A stretch of 64,000 nt of DNA from Atopobiaceae bacterium UBA1367 (GTDB lineage Bacteria; Actinomycetota; Coriobacteriia; Coriobacteriales; Atopobiaceae): positions 170,830 to 234,829 of the forward strand of contig DBRN01000003.1 in the NCBI GenBank assembly GCA_002305995.1. Direction: 5' to 3'. The notes beneath the pieces were generated by a model, which worked only from the letters and a program-made list of their open reading frames with translations, ran no database searches and was not told the origin of the DNA. A program made the position numbers and the translations under genes. Positions 9,463 to 18,400 of this stretch are shown here, piece by piece; within the stretch, counting starts at the first letter, position 1, and the number at the start of each line of letters is the position of its first letter.

Positions 9463-10017
9463 CTACCCGTTCTCCTTGCGCGCGCGGTACTCGTCGAGCT
9501 TCGCCTTGTACTCGACCCCCTGCCGCCTGAGCATCGCGCCAATGGCAAGGGTCAGCACCGCAAAGATCACGAGGAATATGACCGAGAAGCTCACCCAGGC
9601 CCAGGGATTGTCCACGGGCAGCCACGCTCCCAAGCGAGCGCAGGTGGCGAGGGCAACGAAGTAGGCGGTGCCAAACCAAAAGAGCCGCGTGCTATAGGTG
9701 AGTCTCATGGCAGGGTGATAGTTGAACCACAGCTGCTGCAGGATGCCCCCAACAAGACCGGCGGCGATGTAGCTGATGCAGAGTCGCCTTCCCGCGTCCA
9801 GGCCTGAGGTGAGCGCACCAATGGCTATTGCCAGCGTCAGCATGATCACGGCGATGACATGCCGGTCCATCGTGCTGCCGTCCGGATACCCGACGAGTCG
9901 GCCGAACATGCCCCGCACGCGCTCGGCGATGCGCAGCGCACGTGGGTCGCCCGGTGCGCTGCGCAGCGTCATCTCGATCTCTGTGCGGCCGGGCTCCTCG
10001 ATCAGTCGGACGTTCAT
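9463..10017 (-). CDS. DUF3021-like four-helix membrane protein with LytTR-like N-terminal arm
   Basis: The 184-residue protein has about four transmembrane helices between residues 50 and 165 and a charged C-terminal tail, a pattern like DUF3021 proteins, which are usually encoded beside LytTR regulators. The first 38 residues (MNVRLIEEPGRTEIEMTLR and on) resemble the N-terminal arm of such LytTR regulators, but no LytTR DNA-binding domain follows. The start is supported by GGGAGGTGAC upstream on the minus strand. No LytTR gene is adjacent. Family assignment is tentative. Confidence 0.55.
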   Translation of the reverse strand: MNVRLIEEPGRTEIEMTLRSAPGDPRALRIAERVRGMFGRLVGYPDGSTMDRHVIAVIMLTLAIAIGALTSGLDAGRRLCISYIAAGLVGGILQQLWFNYHPAMRLTYSTRLFWFGTAYFVALATCARLGAWLPVDNPWAWVSFSVIFLVIFAVLTLAIGAMLRRQGVEYKAKLDEYRARKENG

Positions 10018-10142
10018 CCTGCGTCACCTCCCTTGCCGTTGCGGGCTGACGGCCTGTCAACTGCAGTCTAGTGGCTCGTGAGAGGGGAGGGCTCCTCGTG
10101 CGACCGAGTTGCACAAGGAGCGGGTCGAGTTACGCTCTGTGA

Positions 10143-10173
10143 GGAAGGGGGCATGGGACGAAGGGGGCATGGG
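10143..10173 (+). repeat. Short tandem repeat, 2 copies
   Basis: GAAGGGGGCATGGG occurs twice in a row with a 2-base spacer, in the gap between two minus-strand genes. No function is evident. Confidence 0.6.
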
Positions 10174-10208
10174 GCATCCTGTGTCGCGCCACCCGTGATG
10201 CCGCTGGG

Positions 10209-10637
10209 TCAGTCCGTGACGACCTCGCCCGGCCAGTCGATGATGCCGCCCATGTCGATGACGCGCGCGTAGCCTTGGGCCACCAGTGTGCTGGCGGCCT
10301 GTGCCGACCTCCTGCCGCTGCGGCAGTACACGAAGATGGTCTGATCGGTGTCTGGCAGCTCGGGTATCGGGTCGCTGCCGATGGTCTCCACGGGGATATT
10401 GATGGCCTCAGGGATGTGGCCGCTGGCATACTCCTCCGCAGTGCGCACATCCACGATGAGGTGGTCTGTTTCCTGCTCCATCATCTCGAGTGCCTCCGCG
10501 CCGCTCACGGTCTGTACGGTGCTGGCCTTCCCGGTGCTCGCTTCTCCTGTGGCGCTGGTGCCGGCGGGTGCCTGAGAGCAGCCCACGAGCACAAGCGCAA
10601 TCGCGGTTGCAAGGACGAGGATGGGGACGAGTCTCAT
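10209..10637 (-). CDS. Rhodanese-domain lipoprotein
   Basis: A surface lipoprotein carrying one rhodanese (sulfurtransferase-fold) domain. The chosen ATG at 10637 follows AAGGAGC and opens a signal peptide ending in the lipobox LVGC; the frame extends further upstream without a ribosome site. After a Thr/Ser/Ala-rich linker, the domain shows LIVDVRTAEEYASGHIPEAI and the active-site loop CRSGRRS, with Cys as nucleophile. Likely roles are sulfane sulfur handling or redox sensing outside the membrane. The gene is separated by 190 bases from the DUF3021-like gene downstream. Confidence 0.88.
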   Translation of the reverse strand: MRLVPILVLATAIALVLVGCSQAPAGTSATGEASTGKASTVQTVSGAEALEMMEQETDHLIVDVRTAEEYASGHIPEAINIPVETIGSDPIPELPDTDQTIFVYCRSGRRSAQAASTLVAQGYARVIDMGGIIDWPGEVVTD

Positions 10638-11283
10638 GGGGTGCTCCTTGTGTCGTTCTGCCGTGTGGTGTCTACCATAGCGGGTGGGGACGGACATCGG
10701 CTTGCAAGTTTAGTCCAAACTGGACGTGACGTGACGAGCGGGCTGCAGATGTAGAGAGCCTTATCCATTTTGGGATTGGGACTCGGGAGAAAGCAGGTAT
10801 CTTGTGGACAAGTCGTGCGCGGAAGCGAACGCGCGGATGCAGGTTTCCAAGTCTAGCGACGGGTGAGGTAGCGCTGTCTGGAACCAGATGCAACACAATG
10901 TGGGTAGCGGGATCGTATGCAAAGATCTGAGATTGAGCTCTTCGAGCGTTCGGATGGAATGAGCTTTGGACTCCTCAGACGGACATGCTGCATGTCCAGT
11001 CTCAAGTGGATCCGATGGGGCCAGCTCTGGTCCAGCTGTCCGGGTCTGGCCGACTTTTGCAACTTGACGGCTCGACGTCCAAGCACACGTTTGTCGCTCT
11101 TCACGTAAGAGTTTCTAACTGGCCACCGAGCCTGTCTATAACAGCAATCTGAGCAGGCAACCGATTCATCGTCCTTTCAAGGTCGCAACCGTTACATGGA
11201 GCGAACTCACATGCTGATCGTATCTAGATAATGGCATCATACTTCTGTCGGACACAAGGACGATGTATGACACGGAGGGCAAC
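10638..11283. other. Gene-poor interval upstream of the Ltp-domain gene
   Basis: This 646-base stretch has lower GC than its left neighbours and only short, unconvincing ORFs on either strand. A small dyad, AGTTTAGTCCAAACT, lies at about 10708-10722. It may carry promoters for the flanking divergent genes; none stands out. I see no RNA gene. Confidence 0.5.
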
Positions 11284-12540
11284 ATGGCAGACACTACCGA
11301 GAACAATGACGAGACAGTCCTGGCTGAAGAGGGATCGGATAATAAGGATGCCGACAAACCAGAAGCGATTGATGATCCAGGAATGAGCGACATTCCGAAA
11401 GGAAACGTCGACCACCCGTTGGATGAAGTCACGACTGATGCTGGAACAGCCGATACAATCGTAGAGGACAAGTCGACGACAGAAGCTCCATCGGAAATAG
11501 CTGCAGTTGCCGGGACTAATGCAGAGACTGTGGGTATGCCAACTGTTGCTTCACCCGCTCAGGAAGACAAACGTGATGCTCGAACCGAAAAGCTTGACAG
11601 CATGGTGGCACATGCTGGTACAAAGGCCAGACAACTCCTCTCGACAAAGAACGGGAAGATTGGCGTTTTAGTAGCTACTGTAGCCCTGGTCATAGTATGC
11701 TTGTTCGCTTCGCACATCATTTGCTTTCATGATTGGATGGACGCTACCTGCACGAATCCGCAGATTTGTCGTAAATGTGGACGCAGCCAAGGTGAACACC
11801 TTGGCCACGAGTGGGAGAAAGCCACTTGTACCGAACCAGAGGTCTGCTTGCGTTGTGGCAATCCCCAGGGCGAACCGCTTGGACACAGCATAGACAAGTG
11901 GGAGGTGACCAAGGAGGCCACCTGTACAGAGAAGGGCGTCGAGGCCGGTGTGTGCACTCGCTGTAACAAAGAGCAAAGACGCAAGCTGGCAATGATTGAC
12001 CACGATTTCAGCAAATGGAAAACCACCAAAGAAGCCTCATGCTCCGAGGAAGGGGAACAAGAGCGGATCTGCAATGCGTGTGGCAAGGATGAAACAAAGT
12101 CAATCACGAGACTTGATCACACTCCTGGCGACTGGCAGATAGTTGATGACCTCACTGTCACTTCGGCAGGCGACGTCATTCCAGGAAAACGTGCAAGGGT
12201 ATGCACAGGGTGCGGCACGCAGCTTGAGACTGAAGAATATACGATTGAGCTCACGACGTCGCAGAGGAATGCCATGAGGACCGCTGCTAGCTACTTGAGC
12301 TGGGCAGGCTACTCTTACAAGCGCCTCACTGAGCAGCTTGAGTACGAGGGTTTCTCCAACGAGGACGCAACCTTTGCTGCTGACCATTGTGGTGCCGACT
12401 GGTTCGTTCAAGCTGAGAAGTGCGCTGCTAGCTACATGTCCTGGGCTTCATTCTCACGCGATAGGCTCATTGAACAGCTCGAATACGAGGGCTTCACGCG
12501 CGAACAGGCTGAGCATGGCGCCGCAAGCGTAGGGTACTGA
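11284..12540 (+). CDS. Membrane protein with zinc-ribbon-like repeats and two C-terminal Ltp domains
   Basis: A 418-residue surface-type protein. The ATG at 11284 follows CGGAGGGCAAC; an in-frame ATG at 11263 is less likely. An acidic N-terminal region of about 115 residues precedes one hydrophobic helix (GVLVATVALVIVCLF). Then come four Cys-pair repeats (ICRKCG, VCLRCG, VCTRCN, ICNACG), each with ATCTE/ASCSE lead-ins. The C-terminus has two copies of the Ltp motif, AASYLSW then LTEQLEYEGF, and AASYMSW then LIEQLEYEGF. Ltp domains are known from a Streptococcus phage superinfection-exclusion lipoprotein and from actinobacterial surface proteins. It ends 255 bases before the CRISPR array, so a link to phage defence is possible but unproven. 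Confidence 0.75.
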   Translation: MADTTENNDETVLAEEGSDNKDADKPEAIDDPGMSDIPKGNVDHPLDEVTTDAGTADTIVEDKSTTEAPSEIAAVAGTNAETVGMPTVASPAQEDKRDARTEKLDSMVAHAGTKARQLLSTKNGKIGVLVATVALVIVCLFASHIICFHDWMDATCTNPQICRKCGRSQGEHLGHEWEKATCTEPEVCLRCGNPQGEPLGHSIDKWEVTKEATCTEKGVEAGVCTRCNKEQRRKLAMIDHDFSKWKTTKEASCSEEGEQERICNACGKDETKSITRLDHTPGDWQIVDDLTVTSAGDVIPGKRARVCTGCGTQLETEEYTIELTTSQRNAMRTAASYLSWAGYSYKRLTEQLEYEGFSNEDATFAADHCGADWFVQAEKCAASYMSWASFSRDRLIEQLEYEGFTREQAEHGAASVGY

Positions 12541-12795
12541 CCGATCTTCTGCTCCTTTACGGCATAATAGCGCTGCCTCTAGTGAGTATTTGTTGGTGAA
12601 ATGAGGTCCAAAGTGCAACGGAGTTGCGGGCAGTTTTGTAAACGAAGCTTGCAGCGTAGGGCCGATGTAGAGCCTGCGCTCACTTGATCCCACGCCCATC
12701 TCTTACCAGCTCTTCTGCTTGTTAGCTGTATTTAAAGCTAACAAGCAGAAGAGCACGTCCGAGACCACCGCCGACGTTGCGTCGGTATCGGTGAG
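12541..12795 (+). promoter_or_regulatory. CRISPR leader region
   Basis: The 255 bases between the Ltp gene and the first repeat are AT-richer than the array and contain no gene. Array direction (see the tracrRNA entry) makes this the leader side, where new spacers would be added. A 19-bp perfect inverted repeat (12709-12754) lies 41 bases before the first repeat. No classic -35/-10 pair is convincing. Confidence 0.6.
12709..12754. repeat. 19-bp perfect inverted repeat in the CRISPR leader
   Basis: Arms at 12709-12727 and 12736-12754 are exact reverse complements (GCTCTTCTGCTTGTTAGCT and its complement) around an AT-rich 8-base centre. There is no T-run, so it is a poor terminator. It could be a cruciform, a protein-binding site for spacer integration, or the end of upstream transcription. 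Confidence 0.7.
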
Positions 12796-13824
12796 GTCTT
12801 GCCGGCCTTCCATCTCCCCAGTTGGTACAATTCAAGCTCCACGGGTATGGCAAATGAGTGAGTCTTGCCGGCCTTCCATCTCCCCAGTTGGTACAATAGG
12901 AGCTACAAGCTCGACTCCCGCGCGTGGGGTCTTGCCGGCCTTCCATCTCCCCAGTTGGTACAATGAAGGCAGGCTGTGGGTACCTCCCCAGCGAGTCTTG
13001 CCGGCCTTCCATCTCCCCAGTTGGTACAATTGGCCGGCCTCGCTCGCGGATGGCAGGAGCGTCTTGCCGGCCTTCCATCTCCCCAGTTGGTACAATCCAC
13101 GACGGAGCGGTGTGGCGCGTCACCCAGTCTTGCCGGCCTTCCATCTCCCCAGTTGGTACAATCAACCACAACAGCGGCAACTGGAACAGCGGGTCTTGCC
13201 GGCCTTCCATCTCCCCAGTTGGTACAATGGCAGACATGGCACTACGAGAGCGAGAAATGTCTTGCCGGCCTTCCATCTCCCCAGTTGGTACAATGACCAC
13301 CGAGCTGACCGAGGACCAGTACCGGTCTTGCCGGCCTTCCATCTCCCCAGTTGGTACAATTTGGTCCTCGTGGCGAAGTAGACCGCTCCCGTCTTGCCGG
13401 CCTTCCATCTCCCCAGTTGGTACAATCTGACCGTGCTCTTTGTCTCCATCGTCATGGTCTTGCCGGCCTTCCATCTCCCCAGTTGGTACAATTGCGTGGA
13501 CGAAGGCCGGCGACGCACGCTGGTCTTGCCGGCCTTCCATCTCCCCAGTTGGTACAATCAGAAAGGTAGGCACAATGCCCGCACCCAAGTCTTGCCGGCC
13601 TTCCATCTCCCCAGTTGGTACAATCGCCGGACCGTACAAGCCGTACGTGGACCAGTGTCTTGCCGGCCTTCCATCTCCCCAGTTGGTACAATGCACAGCT
13701 CAAGGTCACGGTCGATGATGTAGTCTTGCCGGCCTTCCATCTCCCCAGTTGGTACAATGTACAAGCCGTATGTTGATCAGACCATCATGTCTTGCCGGCC
13801 TTCCATCTCCCCAGTTGGTACAAT
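12796..13824 (+). CRISPR. Type II-C CRISPR array, 16 repeats and 15 spacers
   Basis: The 36-bp repeat begins GTCTTGCCGGCCTTCC and ends CCCCAGTTGGTACAAT. All copies I checked are identical, with starts at 12796, 12862, 12929, 12995, 13061, 13127, 13193, 13259, 13325, 13391, 13457, 13523, 13589, 13657, 13723 and 13789. Spacers are 30 bp except spacer 2 (31) and spacer 13 (32). The start GTCTTG and end TACAAT match the crRNA-sense orientation of type II-C repeats, and the tracrRNA anti-repeat agrees, so crRNAs are read on the plus strand. The last ten bases, TTGGTACAAT, form an extended -10 promoter element as in Neisseria. The terminal repeat is not degenerate, which suggests a young or recently trimmed array. 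Confidence 0.98.
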
Positions 13825-13825
13825 C

Positions 13826-13873
13826 GCCTCGATCAGAGAAGCCCCTGTGAGCAGGGGCTTCTCTGATCGAGGC
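13826..13873 (+). terminator. 22-bp perfect hairpin at the leader-distal end of the array
   Basis: Immediately after the last repeat, arms 13826-13847 and 13852-13873 are exact complements with a TGAG loop. No T-run follows on either strand. Because every repeat may start transcription rightwards, this hairpin is well placed to stop crRNA transcripts before the convergent tracrRNA gene. Other long U-less hairpins in this window (24674-24723) support such a role. Confidence 0.6.
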
Positions 13874-13939
13874 ATGTGAAAAAAGAGCTGTTGAGCAATC
13901 AAATGACCTTGCCGTCCGTCCTTTTTGAAAAACCGTCTG

Positions 13940-14067
13940 CAGAAAAAGGATCACCCGCCAACATCTGAGGACATTGACGGGCTTACCTTGCGGGTATCGT
14001 CGAAACGATTCCCTTGTCTAGCCGTTGATTCCTTCCAACTCCCCAGTTGATACAAACCACGCCAGAC
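13940..14067 (-). ncRNA. tracrRNA
   Basis: Transcribed leftwards between the array and cas1. The anti-repeat at 14016-14056 pairs with almost the whole 36-base repeat, with one bulge and two U-U mismatches. Next comes a nexus-like hairpin at 13992-14013, GGG-A-AUCGU closed by a UUCG loop. A terminator stem follows at 13954-13981 (CCCGUCAAUGU with AUGUUGGCGGG), then CCUUUUUCU ending near 13942. A perfect TATAAT -10 lies at 14075-14080 on the minus strand, predicting a start near 14067; the -35 is weak. The anti-repeat has lost the repeat's TACAAT (TACAAA instead). All parts expected of a type II tracrRNA are present. Confidence 0.88.
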
Positions 14068-14074
14068 TTGAGCC

Positions 14075-14080
14075 ATTATA
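14075..14080 (-). promoter_or_regulatory. -10 element of the tracrRNA promoter
   Basis: An exact TATAAT on the minus strand lies just ahead of the anti-repeat, within the plus-strand ribosome site region of cas1. The best -35 candidates are poor (TGGCTC at 17 bp, TTGGCA at 22 bp). Confidence 0.65.
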
Positions 14081-14102
14081 GCCTATGATCAGGCGAGGAG
14101 CC

Positions 14103-14999
14103 ATGCCAAAGAGAACAGTATGCATTCAACACTCGGCACTTCTATCTATCAAAGATGGTTCGCTTGCAGTCAAGCAGGGAGGAAGTCTAAAGGGGCTAAT
14201 ACCGCTTGAGGAAATCTGGGTTGTGATTCTCGAGACCCATCAGGCGCAGATAACAACCGCTGCTTTGTCCGAGCTTGTAGATGCTGGCATTGGCGTCATG
14301 CTCTGTGGCAACAATCACATGCCAAATGGACTGCTGTTGCCACTGGGGGCTCATTCTCGTCATGCGGCGATAGTTGACGATCAGCTGGCAATCTCAAAGC
14401 CGCTGAAGAAACGGCTTTGGCAACGGATTGTGGTTTCCAAGATAGAGAATCAGGCTGCAGTACTCGATCTTCTGGGAAAAGACGGAGCTGCTCTCCACGC
14501 TATCTCGAGAGCAGTGCAATCCGGAGATATCTCGAATCGAGAGTCCGTGGCGGCGTGCAGCTATTTCAAATCCCTCTTACCCGAGGGAAGTCGAAGGAAT
14601 GGACCCTATGCCTCCGCGCTGGACTATGGCTACACAGTCCTGAGGGCTGGAATTGGAAGAGCGGCTGTTGGTGGTGGCTGGCTTGTCTCGAGAGGGATTC
14701 ACCACAGCAATAACCTGAACGCATTCAATTTAGTGGATGATTTGATAGAGCCCTTTAGGCCAGTCGTTGATCTTATCGTGATACAGAAGAAGCTTAGGGG
14801 AACTCTGACGAGCGAGACCAAGCGGTCACTTGCGAGTTTGTTTGAATGTCTCGTTTCGACTCAGGAAGGCGTTGCTGCGGTTCAAACAGCTATCGAAGAC
14901 GAACTTGACTCCTTAAAGTTGGCAATCAACGCGAGAGATGCCTCGCTGCTGCGGTTGCCTGGCATCGTTCCGCTTGCACGCGTTGGGCTCCTGGAGTAG
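14103..14999 (+). CDS. cas1: CRISPR-associated integrase Cas1 (type II)
   Basis: Integrates new spacers into the array with Cas2. The ATG at 14103 is chosen because AGGCGAGGAG precedes it; an upstream in-frame ATG at 14085 has no such site. The 298-residue product is typical for type II Cas1. Metal-binding residues are in NRESVAA (Glu), GIHHSNNLNAFNLVDD (His, then Asp) and the following LIEPFRPVVD. Cas2 begins 10 bases after its stop. There is no csn2 or cas4, which places the locus in subtype II-C. Confidence 0.95.
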   Translation: MPKRTVCIQHSALLSIKDGSLAVKQGGSLKGLIPLEEIWVVILETHQAQITTAALSELVDAGIGVMLCGNNHMPNGLLLPLGAHSRHAAIVDDQLAISKPLKKRLWQRIVVSKIENQAAVLDLLGKDGAALHAISRAVQSGDISNRESVAACSYFKSLLPEGSRRNGPYASALDYGYTVLRAGIGRAAVGGGWLVSRGIHHSNNLNAFNLVDDLIEPFRPVVDLIVIQKKLRGTLTSETKRSLASLFECLVSTQEGVAAVQTAIEDELDSLKLAINARDASLLRLPGIVPLARVGLLE

Positions 15000-15009
15000 T
15001 GAGGTCGTG

Positions 15010-15333
15010 ATGAGAATCATGAGGATGCTTGTGATGTTTGATCTGCCGACGGGGAGTAAGGAAGAGCGTAAGACGTATTCAAAGTTTCGAAAGTTCCTGA
15101 TATCAGATGGCTATCACATGGAGCAGTTCAGCATCTACTCCAGAATCCTGCTCTCTAGGGACAGCGCGGAGGTCCATCTGAACAGGATGCGCGCCAATCT
15201 TCCGTCTGCGGGAGCCGTTACCGTGATAGTGCTAACAGAGAAGCAGTATGAGAGTAGACAGATACTCATCAATTGTGGCGTGCATCACCACGGCACTCCC
15301 GACCCTGGGCCGCAGTTGACGCTATCGTTCTAG
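15010..15333 (+). CDS. cas2: CRISPR-associated Cas2
   Basis: Partner of Cas1 in the adaptation complex. The 107-residue protein has the ferredoxin-like start MLVMFDLPTGSKEERKTY and a following helix and strand typical of type II Cas2. The ATG at 15010 is preceded by GGAGTAGTGAGG; a GTG at 15007 is also in frame. The gene ends just before a bidirectional hairpin that separates it from the convergent cas9. Confidence 0.95.
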   Translation: MRIMRMLVMFDLPTGSKEERKTYSKFRKFLISDGYHMEQFSIYSRILLSRDSAEVHLNRMRANLPSAGAVTVIVLTEKQYESRQILINCGVHHHGTPDPGPQLTLSF

Positions 15334-15360
15334 GGATGTTGCTGCTGAGGATTGAATGCT

Positions 15361-15393
15361 CCCTCCACCCAACTGGGCAGGTTGGGTGGAGGG
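15361..15393. terminator. Bidirectional hairpin between cas2 and cas9
   Basis: CCCTCCACCCAAC (15361-15373) and its exact complement (15381-15393) form a 13-bp stem with a 7-base loop, 10 bases past the cas9 stop and 28 bases past the cas2 stop. It likely ends both convergent transcripts, though T-runs are short. Confidence 0.75.
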
Positions 15394-15402
15394 ATGATGT
15401 TG

Positions 15403-18400
15403 TTAGCGACGTACCTCAAAGAGCGAGCTATCGGGCCGAAGCGTGATGCGGTCATAGCAGTGCCCGAGACAGTCTTCCTGCAGGATCCTGACAGTCGTCT
15501 CCCTTCCCCAGGAATTGGGGGTTACAGGGAACTCTGGGGCGGGAGCTTGGTTATCTCGGATATCGCGAACGTCAAGGCGACAGCCACTGATATCCAAACT
15601 CCAGAATCTGCCAATGTGGTTGTCGACTATGAATGAATTCCCAGCAAATAACACAATCGGAGATGACACAAGTGCGGTGGCTGGAACCGGAGTCCAGTTG
15701 ACCCTTGCAACATGGATTGTGCAAGCCCTTGGTACGTACGTTCCGTCCTTTATAGCAGGAATGTCCGCATAGTAGACGGGCTCCACATACCACTTGCCCT
15801 TGACCTTACCGTTTGGCCGTGCTGTGGGATCAAGCCAGAGTCGCAGGAACGCCATGCCATCGATAATTTTTACAGAACCATCAGGGTTGAAGAACACGTT
15901 ACCAGCCTTGATAGACTTTCTCTGGCGCTTTCCATTGATTGTTTTGTCAACGCTGATGATGGGATACCTTCCTCTGTCATCCGTGTAGTCGTTCAAGCGA
16001 TAGAGAGTGTCCTCGAAAACACGTCCGGTGACACCATGGCTGACCATGCGGGTGGGGATCACGAGTTCTCGGCGGGCGATGACCTCGTCTGCGAAGGTGG
16101 GCCAAGGTTGCGTGCTTGCCAGACGGGATTCTCGCATCTGCTTGAAAGAGTTGCGGCCAAGTGCCCTCACTTCCGCGACTTTCTTCACCGTTGCGTCGGA
16201 GCAGGCCGCGATGATGGCGGCATCTACGGCGTGGTGCCGGTCATCTGCCCTGTCCTTGTCACCGTCCTTGCCAAAATTGAGTCCCCAGACCCAGCGGAGA
16301 TTACCCGTCGCGCCGCCGGCAACGGCGGAGACATGTTTGACCCTACCATCCTCAGGGAATGCGAGGCTGTCCTCCAAATAGCTCTTTACCGCTCTGGACA
16401 TATAGCGGCTATCGTTGAGATTCCTGGCAAGGAAGCCTTCTTGGACCTTTTGATCACCGAGACTGGTGTTCAAAAGGTTGGCCCTCTTGCGGGGGTTCTT
16501 GATTGTGGCGATGATGCGGTTGCGGTACTCGTCCCAGCTAGGTATGCCATCCTCTCCGGAGTTCATCCATTCGTAGGGCGTCCTCTCCCTCTTGTCCTGG
16601 TTGCTTTTAGAGAAGACGAGGACCTTGTTGTTCCTGCTGTCATCGCATGTCCTCGAATAGGGGAGGATGTGGTCAATCTCGCAGCAGCGGTCATCCCTGA
16701 TGAGCGTTTCCAAAGGAATTGGGATTCCGGTGTAGAGGTCTCTCTCGCTCTGCTCCTCGCGCATGATGAGCTTGCGAACAATCCTTTTGGGCACGGCTTC
16801 CGGCTCTATCCCCAGCACCCCGGCTGCCACGCCTGCCCACTTTTTGTTTGCAGCCTCGTTCGCTTTCTGTCGTTTTGAGATGACTTTCTTTTCATGCTTC
16901 GATTGCTTGAGCTCGCGGCCGAGCTCGATGTGGATTTCGTCGGGGACGCCGTAGAGCCTGATGAGTGCGTTCACGATACGGCGCATGCGCCCCATGGCAC
17001 GGAGGACGACAGGGTTTCTGCAGCTGGGATCATAGACCGCGTAGGGCGGAAGCAGCCTCGAGCGGACGCTGCGATCTGAGAGCCTGAGCGCGAGAAGTCC
17101 GCTGGCCTCCTCTGCATCCTTGAGCGTTCGCACGCTGTCGTCCTTGAAGGCATCCAGAAGCATGCCAAGAGCCTTGAGGCTCCTGCTGCCGTAGCCCTTG
17201 AACAGCTTTCCAGCAAACGGCAGTTTGCAGAGAGCTTCGAGTTCGTTTTTCGTGAGGTCGAGGAATTCGAGTCTTGTGCGGAGGCTGGCCTCGGTGCTTG
17301 CAAACGTGAGGGCTTCGCCAACCTGGTCACCAAGCTCCTTGTCGTCAAGCATGCGTTGGAGGAACTCCTGGGGGATGCCATGGCTGCGGAGACAACGCCA
17401 GGTCTTCGGCGCGAAGGGCTCTAATTTGCTCTCTTGTTCTCGCGCTATTCCTTTGAACATGCTTTTTCCACCTAGGTCAAGATCCTTGCGGATGTTCGAG
17501 TATCTGACCTTGCAATCCTTGTTGCCTTTCAATGGAGCGGGGGAAAAGAGAATCGCCAGATATTGGTTTACCCAGCTTTTCGTGAGGGTAGTTTCATGAC
17601 CGAATTCATCGACGATGACTAGGTGTCCCAGACGTTCGTATGCCCTACAGAGCTCTGAGGACACGTCTGCCTCGGCCGCCCTGTTGAGCTTGGGAAAGTA
17701 ATTACACTTGCCCACCATCTCGTAGACTCGTTGATCGTGTTCGAGCGCCTCTTTCTCCCAGGTCAGGCATTCTAGGTAGAAATTCTCGAGTTTCTGAGAC
17801 GCCTTCTCATTTCCGAGCCTCCTCTGGGTTCTAAAGAGTGCCTTGATTTCGTCTTGAATCTGGCTGTTGTAGACGCAGTACGTGTAGTCTCCGCCTTTGT
17901 TGCGGGATCTTCCTTCTGCATGGAGCATCTCTCCAACTGTGCGGTATCGCCCTGATGCCATCACCTCACTGTTCCTCTTGACGGCATTGAGGACCTTGCG
18001 ACCCTCTACGTCATCCGTCTCACCCGTCCGACCCTCGCCGTGGGGGATGTAGCCACGATGGCTACAGAGCGAGTAAAGCACCTGGGCGAGCTCTCGGTCC
18101 GAAAGCAGCATGTCAAGCCCACGTGCACGAAGCGTCAGTATGGGCTTGTCACCTTTGCGTGACTGGAGCCATGCCTTGTCTGCCCCATCTGGCACAAGGC
18201 CTCCCTTGGTGAGCAGCTTGAGGCAATGCTTGAGTCTCAGACTTGTGCGCAGCGTGCTTCTCCGAGCACTCCTGGCGTTACGCCTAGTGACGGCATGGCT
18301 TTCCTTCGTCTTTGGGTTCTGCGGAGCCTCGAAGAGATGAGAGCCCATTTCCAATATCGTATTGTTCGTCATGTCTAGCAGGCAGAATCCGCAGCTGGCA

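Noticed and set aside
12722..13696. Long open frames with repeated VPTGEMEGRQD or LPAFHLPSWYN peptides
   Set aside because: These are translations of the CRISPR repeats in several frames; the 36-bp repeats with 30-bp spacers explain them.
15712..16878. 388-residue plus-strand frame inside cas9
   Set aside because: Antisense shadow of a gene whose RuvC and HNH motifs are all present on the minus strand.
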